DNA of 64,000 bases from assembly GCA_900316855.1 (NCBI GenBank), contig ONEK01000006.1, positions 1-64,000 of the forward strand, written 5' to 3'. The DNA comes from an uncultured Lachnospiraceae bacterium. GTDB taxonomy: Bacteria; Bacillota; Clostridia; Lachnospirales; Lachnospiraceae. The number at the start of each line of letters is the position of its first letter. Position 1 is the stretch's first letter. Of this stretch, positions 14,672 through 23,129 are shown piece after piece. The position numbers were made by a program, and so were the translations under genes. Below the pieces are notes generated by a model. That model was not told the DNA's origin, made no database searches, and saw only the letters and a list, made by a program, of their open reading frames with translations.

Positions 14672-14743
14672 CTTGGCCAGCGTTACAGTATACCGACGGT
14701 ACCTGTCAACACTGTTTCACCGCATTCGCAAGTCTGTACGCGA

Positions 14744-16501
14744 TTACTCGTACTTGACAGTGTTCTTGTAAACACGGTTCAGGGCTACAGGGTGTGTCTC
14801 GAGGCCTTCCACCTTGGAGGAAATCATCTCGGCATTGCACTGTGTGTACAGCGGGAAGATGACAGATTCGTCCATCACGATCTTCTCGGCATCATACAGC
14901 TTTGTCCAGCGTCCCTCGGCGTCGGTTGCAAGATCACCGGTTGTGCACTCGGCAATGATGTCATCGTAGTCGGAGTTGGACCACAGACCGTAGTTGTTGG
15001 AGTTGTCGGTAACCCACATGCCGAGGTAGGTCATGGGATCCGCATAGTCAGGTCCCCATCTGGTAAGACCCAGCTGGAAGTTACCGTCCTGCATATCCTG
15101 TACTCTCTGCTTCTTCGGCTCAACCTTCAGTGTAATGGTGAGGCCCGGAAGAGTCGTCTGCCACTGCTCCTGCAGAACGGTTGCGACCTTCTGCGGTGCG
15201 TCATCGGCATCTACCACCATCTCGAGCTCAAGGCTGTCCTCACCAAGCTCCTCGAGGCCCTTGTTCCAGTACTCAAGTGCCTTGTCGGGATCCGTATCAC
15301 AGACATCCTTAAACATCTCCTGATCAGCGGAGAAATCAGAACCGTCGGGACCTGCGGCGAACTGCGGCGGTACTGCCGTGTACGTCGGTGTGCAGCCGTC
15401 CTTCAGGACGTCATCCGTGATAGCGGAGCGGTCAATGGCAAACGTCAGGGCCTTGCGGATATTGTCATTCGCAAGTTCCTTGACTGCTGCCATGTTCGGG
15501 GATACATACCACAGATAGCCCGCACCAACCGAGCGGAACTGCGGATCATCCTTGACCTGGTCGACCTGATCACCGTTGACAAGCGTCATGTCGAGTTCGC
15601 CGTTCTGGAAGCTCATGAGAGCCTGCTGGGAATCCTGAATGACCTGATAGTCAATGCCTGCGAGCTGAACGCGGTCAGCATCATAGTAGTCCGGGTTCTT
15701 CGTCAGGTGGAATTCTGTTGCGGCCGGCTCATAGGAATCGAGCACGAACGCGCCGTCGGAAAGCGTCGTCTCGGGAGACGTTCCGAATGTATCCGCACAG
15801 GTATTGAAGAAGTCCTCATTTACCGGGTAGAACGTCGGGAAATACATCAGGGACAGGAAATAGGATACGGGAGCGTTCAGCTCAACCTTCAGTGTGTAAT
15901 CATCCACTGCGGTTACGCCGAGTTCGGACTTGTCCTTCTTGCCGTCGATAATATCCTGTGCGTTCTTGACCTGGCCGATATCGCTGAGCATGTATGCATA
16001 CTCGGATGCAACGTCGGGATCAACGGCTCTCTGCCAGCCGAAGACGAAATCCTTCGCCGTTACAGGTGTGCCGTTCGACCACTTGGCATCCTGCCTTAAA
16101 TGGAACGTCCAGGTGAGGCCATCGTCAGATGTCTCATAGCTCTCCGCGATGGCGTTGACAGCCTGACCGTCTGCGTCCATCTGCATCAGGCCGTCCGTGT
16201 AATCGGCGATAACCTCGAAAGAGGTTCCGTCGGTAGCCTGCTGGGGATCCAGGGACTCAACAGGAGTCTCCATCATGACCTTGAGGTCCTCGGTAGAAAC
16301 CGTGCCGTCTGCAGCGGACGTATCAGCCGCAGCCTCGGTACTGGTGCTGGCAGCTGCATCAGCAGTCGTAGCCGCAGTTCCGGCTTCCGTGGCCGCCGCT
16401 GTGGATGTACCATAAGCGGACGAACCACCGCCGCAGCCTGCGAGGCCGACTACCATGCTGGCAGCCATTGCCATTGCAGCAATTGCTTTGGTTTTTCTCA
16501 T
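14744..16501 (-). CDS. oppA: Oligopeptide-binding lipoprotein OppA
   Basis: Captures extracellular peptides for the OppBCDF importer. The 585-residue protein begins MRKTKAIAAMAMAASM and has a lipobox LAGC at residues about 20-23, so the mature lipoprotein is anchored at the outer face of the membrane. A Ala/Thr/Ser-rich linker of about 50 residues follows, then the SBP_bac_5 fold (LDPQQATDGTSFEVIADYTD start, DAKWSNGTPVTAKDFVFGWQ hallmark). ATG 16501 follows GGAGGAGAAG. The gene has a well-formed promoter (16646-16675) with two TGTATACA palindromes upstream, which suggests regulation. Confidence 0.95.
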   Translation of the reverse strand: MRKTKAIAAMAMAASMVVGLAGCGGGSSAYGTSTAAATEAGTAATTADAAASTSTEAAADTSAADGTVSTEDLKVMMETPVESLDPQQATDGTSFEVIADYTDGLMQMDADGQAVNAIAESYETSDDGLTWTFHLRQDAKWSNGTPVTAKDFVFGWQRAVDPDVASEYAYMLSDIGQVKNAQDIIDGKKDKSELGVTAVDDYTLKVELNAPVSYFLSLMYFPTFYPVNEDFFNTCADTFGTSPETTLSDGAFVLDSYEPAATEFHLTKNPDYYDADRVQLAGIDYQVIQDSQQALMSFQNGELDMTLVNGDQVDQVKDDPQFRSVGAGYLWYVSPNMAAVKELANDNIRKALTFAIDRSAITDDVLKDGCTPTYTAVPPQFAAGPDGSDFSADQEMFKDVCDTDPDKALEYWNKGLEELGEDSLELEMVVDADDAPQKVATVLQEQWQTTLPGLTITLKVEPKKQRVQDMQDGNFQLGLTRWGPDYADPMTYLGMWVTDNSNNYGLWSNSDYDDIIAECTTGDLATDAEGRWTKLYDAEKIVMDESVIFPLYTQCNAEMISSKVEGLETHPVALNRVYKNTVKYE

Positions 16502-16645
16502 AACTTGCTTCTCCTCCTTGATCTGCCTTGAGATCAAATTTCGTGATGCCGGTCCGGACTGTTCTGCCACGGCTGCACCCGGACCGGAAGGATCCGTAGC
16601 GCAGAATTTTACAGAGCAGTTAACCGGCTTTTACACTTGGCAAGC

Positions 16646-16675
16646 ATTATAAACCAGGGAAGAAGAAGGTGTAAA
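16646..16675 (-). promoter_or_regulatory. Promoter of oppA
   Basis: On the minus strand TTTACA (16675-16670), 18 bases, TATAAT (16651-16646). It leaves a leader of roughly 140 bases before oppA. Confidence 0.75.
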
Positions 16676-16682
16676 TGTAAAA

Positions 16683-16707
16683 TGTATACAATAATGCGAT
16701 GTATACA
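16683..16707. promoter_or_regulatory. Two TGTATACA palindromes upstream of the oppA promoter
   Basis: Perfect 8-bp palindromes at 16683-16690 and 16700-16707, 17 bases apart, immediately upstream of the -35 box. They sit where an activator or a pair of repressor dimers would bind. The regulator is unknown; GntR-type proteins bind comparable sites. Confidence 0.5.
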
Positions 16708-16752
16708 ATGGTGCTTTGCGGACAATACTGTCCCGCTGTAAGGGATCTTCAC

Positions 16753-17724
16753 TCAGGTGTAGGGGAATTCGCGCTCGAGCAGCTCATCCAGCTCCCGGAA
16801 CGATGTTACGGTGTTGACTCTGGCGCGCAGGCGGGATGCGCCCGGAAAGCCCTGTACATACCAGGCGACATGCTTGCGCATCTCGAGAATGCCCTGCTGT
16901 TCACCCTTGTACTGCAGCATGAGCCGGGCGTGATGGTGAATCATGCGGGCGACGTCGCGCCGCCCGGGCCGCGCGGTTTCCTGTCCGGTTTCGAGGTAAT
17001 GGCTGATCTCGCGGAAGATCCAGGGATTGCCGCGCGCAGCCCTGGCAGCCATGACCGCGGTACAGCCGGTCTCTTCCAGCATTCTGGCAGCGGAGGGTCC
17101 GTCTGTGACGTCTCCGTTGCCGATGACGGGGATCCGGACCGCCTGAACAACATCGCGAATGACGCTCCAGTCGGCATGACCGGCATACATCTGGGTTCTC
17201 GTCCGTCCATGGACGGCAATGGCACTCGCGCCGCCCGCTTCCGCCGCCTTCGCGCACTCCACGGCATTGAGATGCTGCAGGTCGTAGCCGCGGCGGAGTT
17301 TCACCGTGACAGGCCGGTCGGTATGACGCACCAGTGCGGCAACAATCTGCTCGATTCGTGCCGGGTCCTTCATGAGGGCGGAGCCTTCCCCGTTGTTGAC
17401 AACCTTCGGCACCGGGCACCCCATGTTGACATCCAGGATATCAAACGGCCAGTCCGCGATGCGCTCCGCGGCCTCCGCCATGACTTCGGGGTCCGAGCCG
17501 AACAGCTGCAGCGAGACGGGCCGGTCCTCCGGCACCGTGAGCGCCAGCTCCTTCGTCCTGCGGTTGCCGAACGTGACCGCTTTGGCGCTGATCATCTCCA
17601 TCACGGCAAGGCTGCAGCCCTGTTCCCTCGCAACGAGGCGGAACGGCAGGTCCGTAACACCTGCCATCGGTCCCAGCACAGCCTGTCCCGGGATCGTTAC
17701 CTTCCCAATGCTGAATTCTTTCAA
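16753..17724 (-). CDS. dusB: tRNA-dihydrouridine synthase DusB
   Basis: FMN-dependent reduction of uridine to dihydrouridine in the tRNA D-loop. The 323 residues form a TIM barrel (N-terminal LGPMAGVTDLPFRLVAREQG with the Dus signature) followed by a helical RNA-binding domain. The catalytic cysteine is in DVNMGCPVPKV (residue about 100), and the FMN/substrate motif AIAVHGRTRTQMYAG is present. Start ATG 17724 overlaps the upstream DUF6145 stop by four bases, so they are co-translated. Confidence 0.95.
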   Translation of the reverse strand: MKEFSIGKVTIPGQAVLGPMAGVTDLPFRLVAREQGCSLAVMEMISAKAVTFGNRRTKELALTVPEDRPVSLQLFGSDPEVMAEAAERIADWPFDILDVNMGCPVPKVVNNGEGSALMKDPARIEQIVAALVRHTDRPVTVKLRRGYDLQHLNAVECAKAAEAGGASAIAVHGRTRTQMYAGHADWSVIRDVVQAVRIPVIGNGDVTDGPSAARMLEETGCTAVMAARAARGNPWIFREISHYLETGQETARPGRRDVARMIHHHARLMLQYKGEQQGILEMRKHVAWYVQGFPGASRLRARVNTVTSFRELDELLEREFPYT

Positions 17725-18152
17725 TGTGTCACCCCTGCCCTGCCGACGGAATCCTGAATCTCGTCCGGGTCGGTCTCTTCGTCCTCCGCGAGGACGTCCC
17801 CCGGCTCCATATGGAGGAATGTGACCTTGTAGTAAACCTGAAGCGCCTGGAACAGCTCCTGCTTCGACTGCCGGATCTTCTTCATGAGAAGGCCGGAGCC
17901 GATGTCATCGTACAGGAGATCTCCCTCATCGCAGGTGGAATCCATCACCACCTTCCCGGTCGGTGTGAAGCCGATTGTGAAGATGCCGCCCGCTTCCTCG
18001 GTGAACAGGACACAGATGATGTGCAGCTCTTCTTTGATGTTTTCCGGGATTTTATCAAATTTGCGGTTGAAATAATATTTCTTATCGTAGGTATTGGCGC
18101 CGCACAGTACGATCCTGTAACGGTCATCCATGGTGAATTCTTTCTCTGTCAT
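17721..18152 (-). CDS. DUF6145 family protein
   Basis: A 143-residue soluble protein with no assigned function. It contains CGANTYDKKYYFNRKFDKIP, HIICVLFTEEAGGIFTIGF and DEGDLLYDDIGSGLLMKK, features I associate with DUF6145, a conserved Lachnospiraceae family found next to dusB and birA. The acidic tail and the lack of membrane segments suggest a cytoplasmic protein. It overlaps dusB by four bases and lies about 95 bases downstream of birA. ATG 18152 has AGGAAA upstream; an ATG six codons later is possible. Confidence 0.8.
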   Translation of the reverse strand: MTEKEFTMDDRYRIVLCGANTYDKKYYFNRKFDKIPENIKEELHIICVLFTEEAGGIFTIGFTPTGKVVMDSTCDEGDLLYDDIGSGLLMKKIRQSKQELFQALQVYYKVTFLHMEPGDVLAEDEETDPDEIQDSVGRAGVTH

Positions 18153-18247
18153 AGTTTCCTGAAATGTTCTGCTGTCCGTGCCGGGACCCCCTCAGGATAC
18201 CGGCGGCTGCCGAAGGGCGGCCTTTGTCCATCCTGCCGCCGCAGGCT

Positions 18248-19267
18248 TTAAACGTATCCCATGACACCGCGGACGGAGATTTCCCCGTTCCCGACATTGC
18301 GGATTCCCTGCTCCCCGTCCGGCAGGACCTTCAGCTCGCCGGTATCGGTAATGCCTTCGGCCGTACCGGAGTACTGTCCCTTCGGATCCAGCACCAGGAC
18401 TTCCCGTCCGATGTTGACGAGCCCCTTTTCATAGGCTGCTTTCAGCGGAGCCAGACTGCCCGCCTCAAGGAAAGCCTCGTAATCGCGTTCAAAATATTCC
18501 CAGCACCTTGCGATGAAGGGGGCTCTCGTCACGTCATGGCCGAGAGCGAGACACAGTGAGGTGGCGGTATCCTTCACCTCGTCCGGAATGTCCTTCATGT
18601 TGATGTTGATGCCGGTTCCCACCGTGACATCGCGGATCCGTGTTTCCTCCATGCGCATCTCCGTGAGGATTCCGACGATCTTCCGGTACGGCCCGCCTTC
18701 GACGGATACCACGATATCGTTGGGCCATTTGATGCCGAACCGCACCGTATCCGGATGCTCCAGATCCTTGCAGGCTTCATAGACGGACAGTGCCTCCACG
18801 AGCGTGGTCTGCGGTGCCTTGTCCGCGGTAAGATCCGGCTTCAGCAGGATGCTCATATAGATATTGCCCACATCAGGCGAAATCCAGGTCCGGCCGCGCC
18901 TTCCCTTGCCGGCATGCTGGCAGCTCGACAGGACGAGTGTTCCGTTGGCTGCCCCTTTGTCAGACAGGGCCATGATGTCATCATTGGTGGAGCCGGTCTC
19001 CTTCTTATAATACAGGGGATGTCCCACCCATTTCGTATTCCAGTAACGCTCCAGCTCCTGCTGGTTCAGAATATCCCTGTTGTCCATATTTTCCAGCCGA
19101 TAGCCGCGGTTCGTCACAGCCTCGATGGCATAGCCTTCTTCCTTTAATTTCTGCACGCCCTTCCACACGGCTGTCCGCGAGACGCCGAGGCTTTGCGACA
19201 GCTCCTGTCCCGAAACAAATTCCGTGCTCTCCCGCAGGGCGATGAGGATTTCTTCCTTCGTACTCAT
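18248..19267 (-). CDS. birA: Bifunctional biotin ligase / biotin operon repressor BirA
   Basis: Attaches biotin to carboxylase carrier domains and can repress biotin genes. The 339-residue protein has an N-terminal winged helix (SGQELSQSLGVSRTAVWKGV), then the ligase core with the biotinyl-AMP loop GKGRRGRTW, the motif GIKWPNDIVV and the C-terminal SH3-like domain. The presence of the HTH indicates a group II (regulatory) enzyme. ATG 19267 follows GGAGGAAC; upstream in-frame sequence has no ribosome binding site. It lies between argF and DUF6145. Confidence 0.95.
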   Translation of the reverse strand: MSTKEEILIALRESTEFVSGQELSQSLGVSRTAVWKGVQKLKEEGYAIEAVTNRGYRLENMDNRDILNQQELERYWNTKWVGHPLYYKKETGSTNDDIMALSDKGAANGTLVLSSCQHAGKGRRGRTWISPDVGNIYMSILLKPDLTADKAPQTTLVEALSVYEACKDLEHPDTVRFGIKWPNDIVVSVEGGPYRKIVGILTEMRMEETRIRDVTVGTGININMKDIPDEVKDTATSLCLALGHDVTRAPFIARCWEYFERDYEAFLEAGSLAPLKAAYEKGLVNIGREVLVLDPKGQYSGTAEGITDTGELKVLPDGEQGIRNVGNGEISVRGVMGYV

Positions 19268-19337
19268 GGATGTTCCTCCGGTCCGGCGGACACGGAAGCC
19301 GGTGCGCGCCCGGACCCCGCGTGCCATGCATCAGCAT

Positions 19338-20336
19338 TCACGCGCCCAGGGTTGCCGCCATGACAGCCTTGATGGTGTGCATGCGGTTCTCCGCTTCCTG
19401 AAAAACAACCGATTTCGTCGACTCGAAGACCTCGTCCGTCACCTCCATCTCATTCAGGCCGTATTTGTCGTGAATCTTCTGACCGATTCCGGTCCCGAGA
19501 TCGTGGAAGGCGGGCAGGCAGTGCATGAAAACAGCCCTGTCCGAGCCCTTGTTCATGAGGTCCATCGTCACGCGGTACGGTGTCAGGTCATGGATGCGCT
19601 CCTGCCATACTTCATCGGGCTCGCCCATGGACACCCACACGTCGGTGTAGAATACGTCCGCATTCCGGGCGCCCTCATCAGGGTCCTCCGTGAGCGTGAT
19701 ACTGCCTCCGGTTTCCGCCGCAATAGTCCTGCAGACTTCAACGAGTTTCGGATCCGGGAAGTATTTTGCCGCGGAGCAGAGCGTGACGTGCATGCCAGTC
19801 TTTGCACCCAGCACCATGAGCGAATTTCCCGTGTTGTACCGCGCATCGCCGAAGTATGACAGGCAGATTCCCTTCTCACTGCCGAATACCTCACGGATCG
19901 TCAGCAGGTCCGCCAGCATCTGGGTCGGGTGGAATTCGTTCGTGAGTCCGTTCCACACCGGAACCTTTGAATATTTCGCCAGCTCCTCCACGATTTCCTG
20001 GCCAAAGCCCCGGTATTCGATACCGTCAAACATGGAAGCCAGGACTCTCGCCGTGTCCGCAATCGACTCCTTCTTACCGATCTGGGAACCCGTGGGATCG
20101 AGGTACGTCGTCCCCATGCCGAGGTCGTGCGCCGCTACCTCGAACGAGCAGCGCGTTCTCGTTGAAGTTTTCTCGAAAATCAGGGCAACGTTCCTGCCGC
20201 GGAGCGTGTCCACCGGAATATGCTGCTGCTTCTTCTGCTTGTAATCAGCCGCAAGATCGACGAGATAATCGATTTCCTCCGGTGTATAGTCCAGCAGCTT
20301 CAGCAGGTCTCTTCCCGCAAGATTGCATGCTCCCAT
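19338..20336 (-). CDS. argF: Ornithine carbamoyltransferase
   Basis: Transfers the carbamoyl group from carbamoyl phosphate to ornithine, giving citrulline. The 332 residues show the carbamoyl-phosphate motif STRTR (in [15 protein letters not shown]), the HPTQ motif ([13 protein letters not shown]), the ornithine loop (SMGEP) and the catalytic cysteine [12 protein letters not shown] 20336 has GATGAGGTGACC upstream. No other arginine gene lies nearby. Its partner proC suggests a link between proline and arginine/ornithine metabolism; whether it works anabolically (ArgF) or in arginine breakdown (ArcB) cannot be told from the sequence. Confidence 0.93.
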   Translation of the reverse strand: MGACNLAGRDLLKLLDYTPEEIDYLVDLAADYKQKKQQHIPVDTLRGRNVALIFEKTSTRTRCSFEVAAHDLGMGTTYLDPTGSQIGKKESIADTARVLASMFDGIEYRGFGQEIVEELAKYSKVPVWNGLTNEFHPTQMLADLLTIREVFGSEKGICLSYFGDARYNTGNSLMVLGAKTGMHVTLCSAAKYFPDPKLVEVCRTIAAETGGSITLTEDPDEGARNADVFYTDVWVSMGEPDEVWQERIHDLTPYRVTMDLMNKGSDRAVFMHCLPAFHDLGTGIGQKIHDKYGLNEMEVTDEVFESTKSVVFQEAENRMHTIKAVMAATLGA

Positions 20337-20391
20337 TATGGTCACCTCATCCTTTCTGTTGCGTGATCGTACTCCGATCGCGTTTGCCTGT

Positions 20392-21186
20392 TTACAGCCT
20401 GCGGGATTTCTCGACGCAGGCATCAATTGCCTCCATGACAGCTGCGCGGAAGCCGCGCTTCTCCAGCGCTTCCACGCCCTCAATCGTCGTGCCGCCGGGG
20501 CTGCAGACCATGTCCTTGAGTTCCGCCGGATGGCGGCCCGTCTCCAGCATAAGCCTTGCGGATCCCATGACGGTCTGCGCGGCGAAGCGGTAGGCCTGCC
20601 TGCGCGGCATGCCGCCCTTCACGCCGGCGTCCGCCAGTGCTTCGATGAACATGAAGACATAGGCGGGAGCCGCACCGCTCACGCCGCCGACGACGTCCAT
20701 CAGGTTCTCGGGGATGACCTCGGCAAGGCCGAAGCTGGAAATGATATTCATCGCGGTCTTGAGATCCTGTTCCGTGACGTTCTCGTTCTTGCAGACGGCA
20801 GAACAGCCCTCCCCGACGAGTGCGGGGGTGTTAGGCATGCAGCGGACGATCTTCACCGGCTTCGGGAAGTAATCGCTGATCCATTTCGTCGTCTTGCCGG
20901 CAGCAACGGAGATGATCAGCTTCGAATCATCGACGACATCGATAATCTCCTCCAGCACAACCGGAAGGACGACAGGCTTCACGGCAAGGATCACCACATC
21001 CGCCGCCTTCGCCGCCTCTATGTTGGAAGGTGTCACATGGATGCCGTAGTCCGCCTGCACCCTGTCGCGGGTCTCCTGTGTGGGAGCCGCACCGTAAATG
21101 TCATCCGCGGAGACAATCTGCTGGTGCAGGATACCTCCGAGGATGGCTTTCGCCATGTTGCCAAGACCGATAAAACCGATTGTCAT
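20392..21186 (-). CDS. proC: Pyrroline-5-carboxylate reductase
   Basis: Last step of proline synthesis: NAD(P)H reduction of pyrroline-5-carboxylate. The 264-residue protein starts with the Rossmann motif [17 protein letters not shown], has [18 protein letters not shown] and the C-terminal dimer signature ([20 protein letters not shown], then [14 protein letters not shown]). ATG 21186 overlaps the end of the upstream methyltransferase gene, which fits translational coupling. argF follows after about 55 bases. Confidence 0.96.
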   Translation of the reverse strand: MTIGFIGLGNMAKAILGGILHQQIVSADDIYGAAPTQETRDRVQADYGIHVTPSNIEAAKAADVVILAVKPVVLPVVLEEIIDVVDDSKLIISVAAGKTTKWISDYFPKPVKIVRCMPNTPALVGEGCSAVCKNENVTEQDLKTAMNIISSFGLAEVIPENLMDVVGGVSGAAPAYVFMFIEALADAGVKGGMPRRQAYRFAAQTVMGSARLMLETGRHPAELKDMVCSPGGTTIEGVEALEKRGFRAAVMEAIDACVEKSRRL

Positions 21187-21187
21187 G

Positions 21188-22006
21188 TTACAGCTCCTTT
21201 CCGGCACGGCGCTGCCGTGCCGCTTCGTACATCAGAATGCCCGCGGACATGGCCGCGTTCAGTGATTCGATCCGTCCCTCCATGGGTATGCGGATTTTCC
21301 CGTCTGCCGCCGCAAGTGTTTCCGCGCTCAGGCCGTTCCCCTCGTTGCCGATGAGGAAGGCCGTTCCGCCCCGGTAGCTGCACGAATCATAAAGGCGGCT
21401 GCCCTCGAGGGCAGCCGCATAAATCCGGATGCCTGCCGCGCGGACGGACGCCAGTGCCTGTGCAAAATCAGGCACAACCGCGTACTTCATCCGGAACAGC
21501 GCACTCATTGTTGCACGGACAACCTTCGGATTCGTGGGGTCCGCCGTGCCTTCGGATAAAATCATGCCCGTCACGCCTGCTGCCTCCGCCGTACGGATCA
21601 TGGTCCCGAGATTGCCGGGATCCTGCACATCCTCCGTCATGACCAGAAGCGGTGCCCTGCCCTCCGGCTCCCGGATGACATCCGCGAGACTGTATTCCGG
21701 TATGCGCACCTCGGCGAGAATCCCCTGGGGCGACTGTGTGCCCGAAATTTTCCGGAAAACCTCCTCCGTGACGGTCACAACGCGGTACGCACCCACCCCT
21801 GCGGGAAGGTCCGGGCTTCGTCCTGCCAGCTCCTGCGTGACATAGATTCCCAGTACATCACCTGGAGGCAGCTCCTTCAGCGAATCCCGTACGATCCGTT
21901 CGCCCTCGATGATAAATGAGCGGGACTTCTTCCGCTCTCTCGCCTTTGTCTCAAGGAGCGCAAGATGCCGGACGATTTTATTATTGACAGATGTGATCGT
22001 CTCCAT
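21188..22006 (-). CDS. TrmH/SpoU-family RNA 2'-O-methyltransferase
   Basis: A 272-residue SPOUT enzyme that should transfer a methyl group from SAM to a ribose 2'-hydroxyl, probably in 23S rRNA. An N-terminal L30e-like substrate-binding domain (NKIVRHLALLETKARERKKS) is followed by the knotted catalytic domain with motif 1 DVQDPGNLGTMIRTAEAAG (catalytic Arg), motif 2 FLIGNEGNGLS and motif 3 IPMEGRIESLNAAMSAGIL. It starts at the pfkA stop codon (overlapping) and ends at the proC start, so the three genes form one operon. The exact target nucleotide cannot be read from the sequence. Confidence 0.93.
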   Translation of the reverse strand: METITSVNNKIVRHLALLETKARERKKSRSFIIEGERIVRDSLKELPPGDVLGIYVTQELAGRSPDLPAGVGAYRVVTVTEEVFRKISGTQSPQGILAEVRIPEYSLADVIREPEGRAPLLVMTEDVQDPGNLGTMIRTAEAAGVTGMILSEGTADPTNPKVVRATMSALFRMKYAVVPDFAQALASVRAAGIRIYAAALEGSRLYDSCSYRGGTAFLIGNEGNGLSAETLAAADGKIRIPMEGRIESLNAAMSAGILMYEAARQRRAGKEL

Positions 22007-22983
22007 TATCTGGACAGAATCCGGCTGACCTCATACTGGTACTCGGGGATGGATTTCTGCATGGCAAGGGCTTCCTCGATATCGAAGTCCGTCACCTCCC
22101 CGTTCTTAAAGGCAACGACGCGGTTGTTCTTGCCTGCTGCCAGGATGTCCGCCGCGTAGGCGCCCATGAGCGAGCCGTAGAAGCGGTCCTTGCACGTCGG
22201 GGAGCCGCCCCGCTGCATGTAGCCCAGGATCGTGGCGCGGGTCTCGATCCCGGTTGCCGCCTCGATCCTTCTCGCCATAGACGTGGAATGACCGATTCCC
22301 TCGGCGTTGATGATGATGTGGTGTCTCTTGCCGTGCTTGCGGTTGTTAATGATGTTGTCGACGATCTTCTGCTCGTCGTAGTCATACTTCTCGGGCAGGA
22401 GGATATCCTCGGCTCCGTTCGCGATGCCGCACCACAGGGCGATGTACCCGGCATTGCGGCCCATGACCTCGATGATGGAGCAGCGCTCGTGCGAGGACGA
22501 GGTATCCCGCACCTTATCGATTGCCTGCATGGCCGTATTGATGGCTGTATCAAAGCCGATGGTGTAATCGGTGCAGGCGATGTCCAGGTCGATGGTTCCG
22601 GGAAGGCCGACAGCATTGATGCCAAGGTGCGACAGGGCAAGGGCTCCGCGGTAGGAGCCGTCGCCGCCGATCACGACGAGCCCGTCGATCCCGTGTCTGC
22701 GGCAGATGTCCGCCGCCTTCTTCTGTCCCTCCTCAGTGCGCATTTCCTCGCACCGCGCCGTACCGAGAATGGTGCCGCCGCGCTGGATGATGTCCGAGAC
22801 GCTGCGCTTGTCCATTTCGATAATTTCTTCATTCAGAAGGCCGCTGTAACCGCGCTGAATGCCCTTGACGGTCATGCCGTTCGCAATGCTCTTGCGGACA
22901 ACCGCACGGATCGCCGCGTTCATGCCGGGGGCGTCGCCGCCGCTCGTCAGCACACCGATCGTTTTTATTTTACTGTCTGCCAT
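22006..22983 (-). CDS. pfkA: ATP-dependent 6-phosphofructokinase
   Basis: Phosphorylates fructose 6-phosphate to fructose 1,6-bisphosphate in glycolysis. The 325-residue protein has GVLTSGGDAPGMNAAIRAVV, the ATP loop IGGDGSYRGA (GGDG form, which goes with ATP rather than pyrophosphate use), the substrate motif MGRNAGYIAL and the allosteric regions. The active-site segment reads PGTIDLDIACTD: both aspartates are kept, but the residue between them is Leu instead of the common Asn. The gene begins an operon with the methyltransferase gene and proC. Confidence 0.96.
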   Translation of the reverse strand: MADSKIKTIGVLTSGGDAPGMNAAIRAVVRKSIANGMTVKGIQRGYSGLLNEEIIEMDKRSVSDIIQRGGTILGTARCEEMRTEEGQKKAADICRRHGIDGLVVIGGDGSYRGALALSHLGINAVGLPGTIDLDIACTDYTIGFDTAINTAMQAIDKVRDTSSSHERCSIIEVMGRNAGYIALWCGIANGAEDILLPEKYDYDEQKIVDNIINNRKHGKRHHIIINAEGIGHSTSMARRIEAATGIETRATILGYMQRGGSPTCKDRFYGSLMGAYAADILAAGKNNRVVAFKNGEVTDFDIEEALAMQKSIPEYQYEVSRILSR

Positions 22984-23072
22984 AGCTACCTCCTGATGCC
23001 TGCGAAGCAGTCATTCACCACATAGTAGATAAAGGTGTTCATAGTATTGGTACTTTCGACCCTTATTTCTTC

Positions 23073-23083
23073 ATTCTAGCATA
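23073..23083 (-). promoter_or_regulatory. Possible extended -10 promoter of pfkA
   Basis: On the minus strand TATGCTAGAAT, with TG one base before TAGAAT (23078-23073). No good -35 box is at the right distance, though TTGACG is present further upstream. It lies in the 146-bp gap between dnaE and pfkA. Confidence 0.45.
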
Positions 23084-23129
23084 GTCTGCGCCCGGTATAC
23101 GTCAATTGTGTGTAAGGCGGCCGCAGGGC

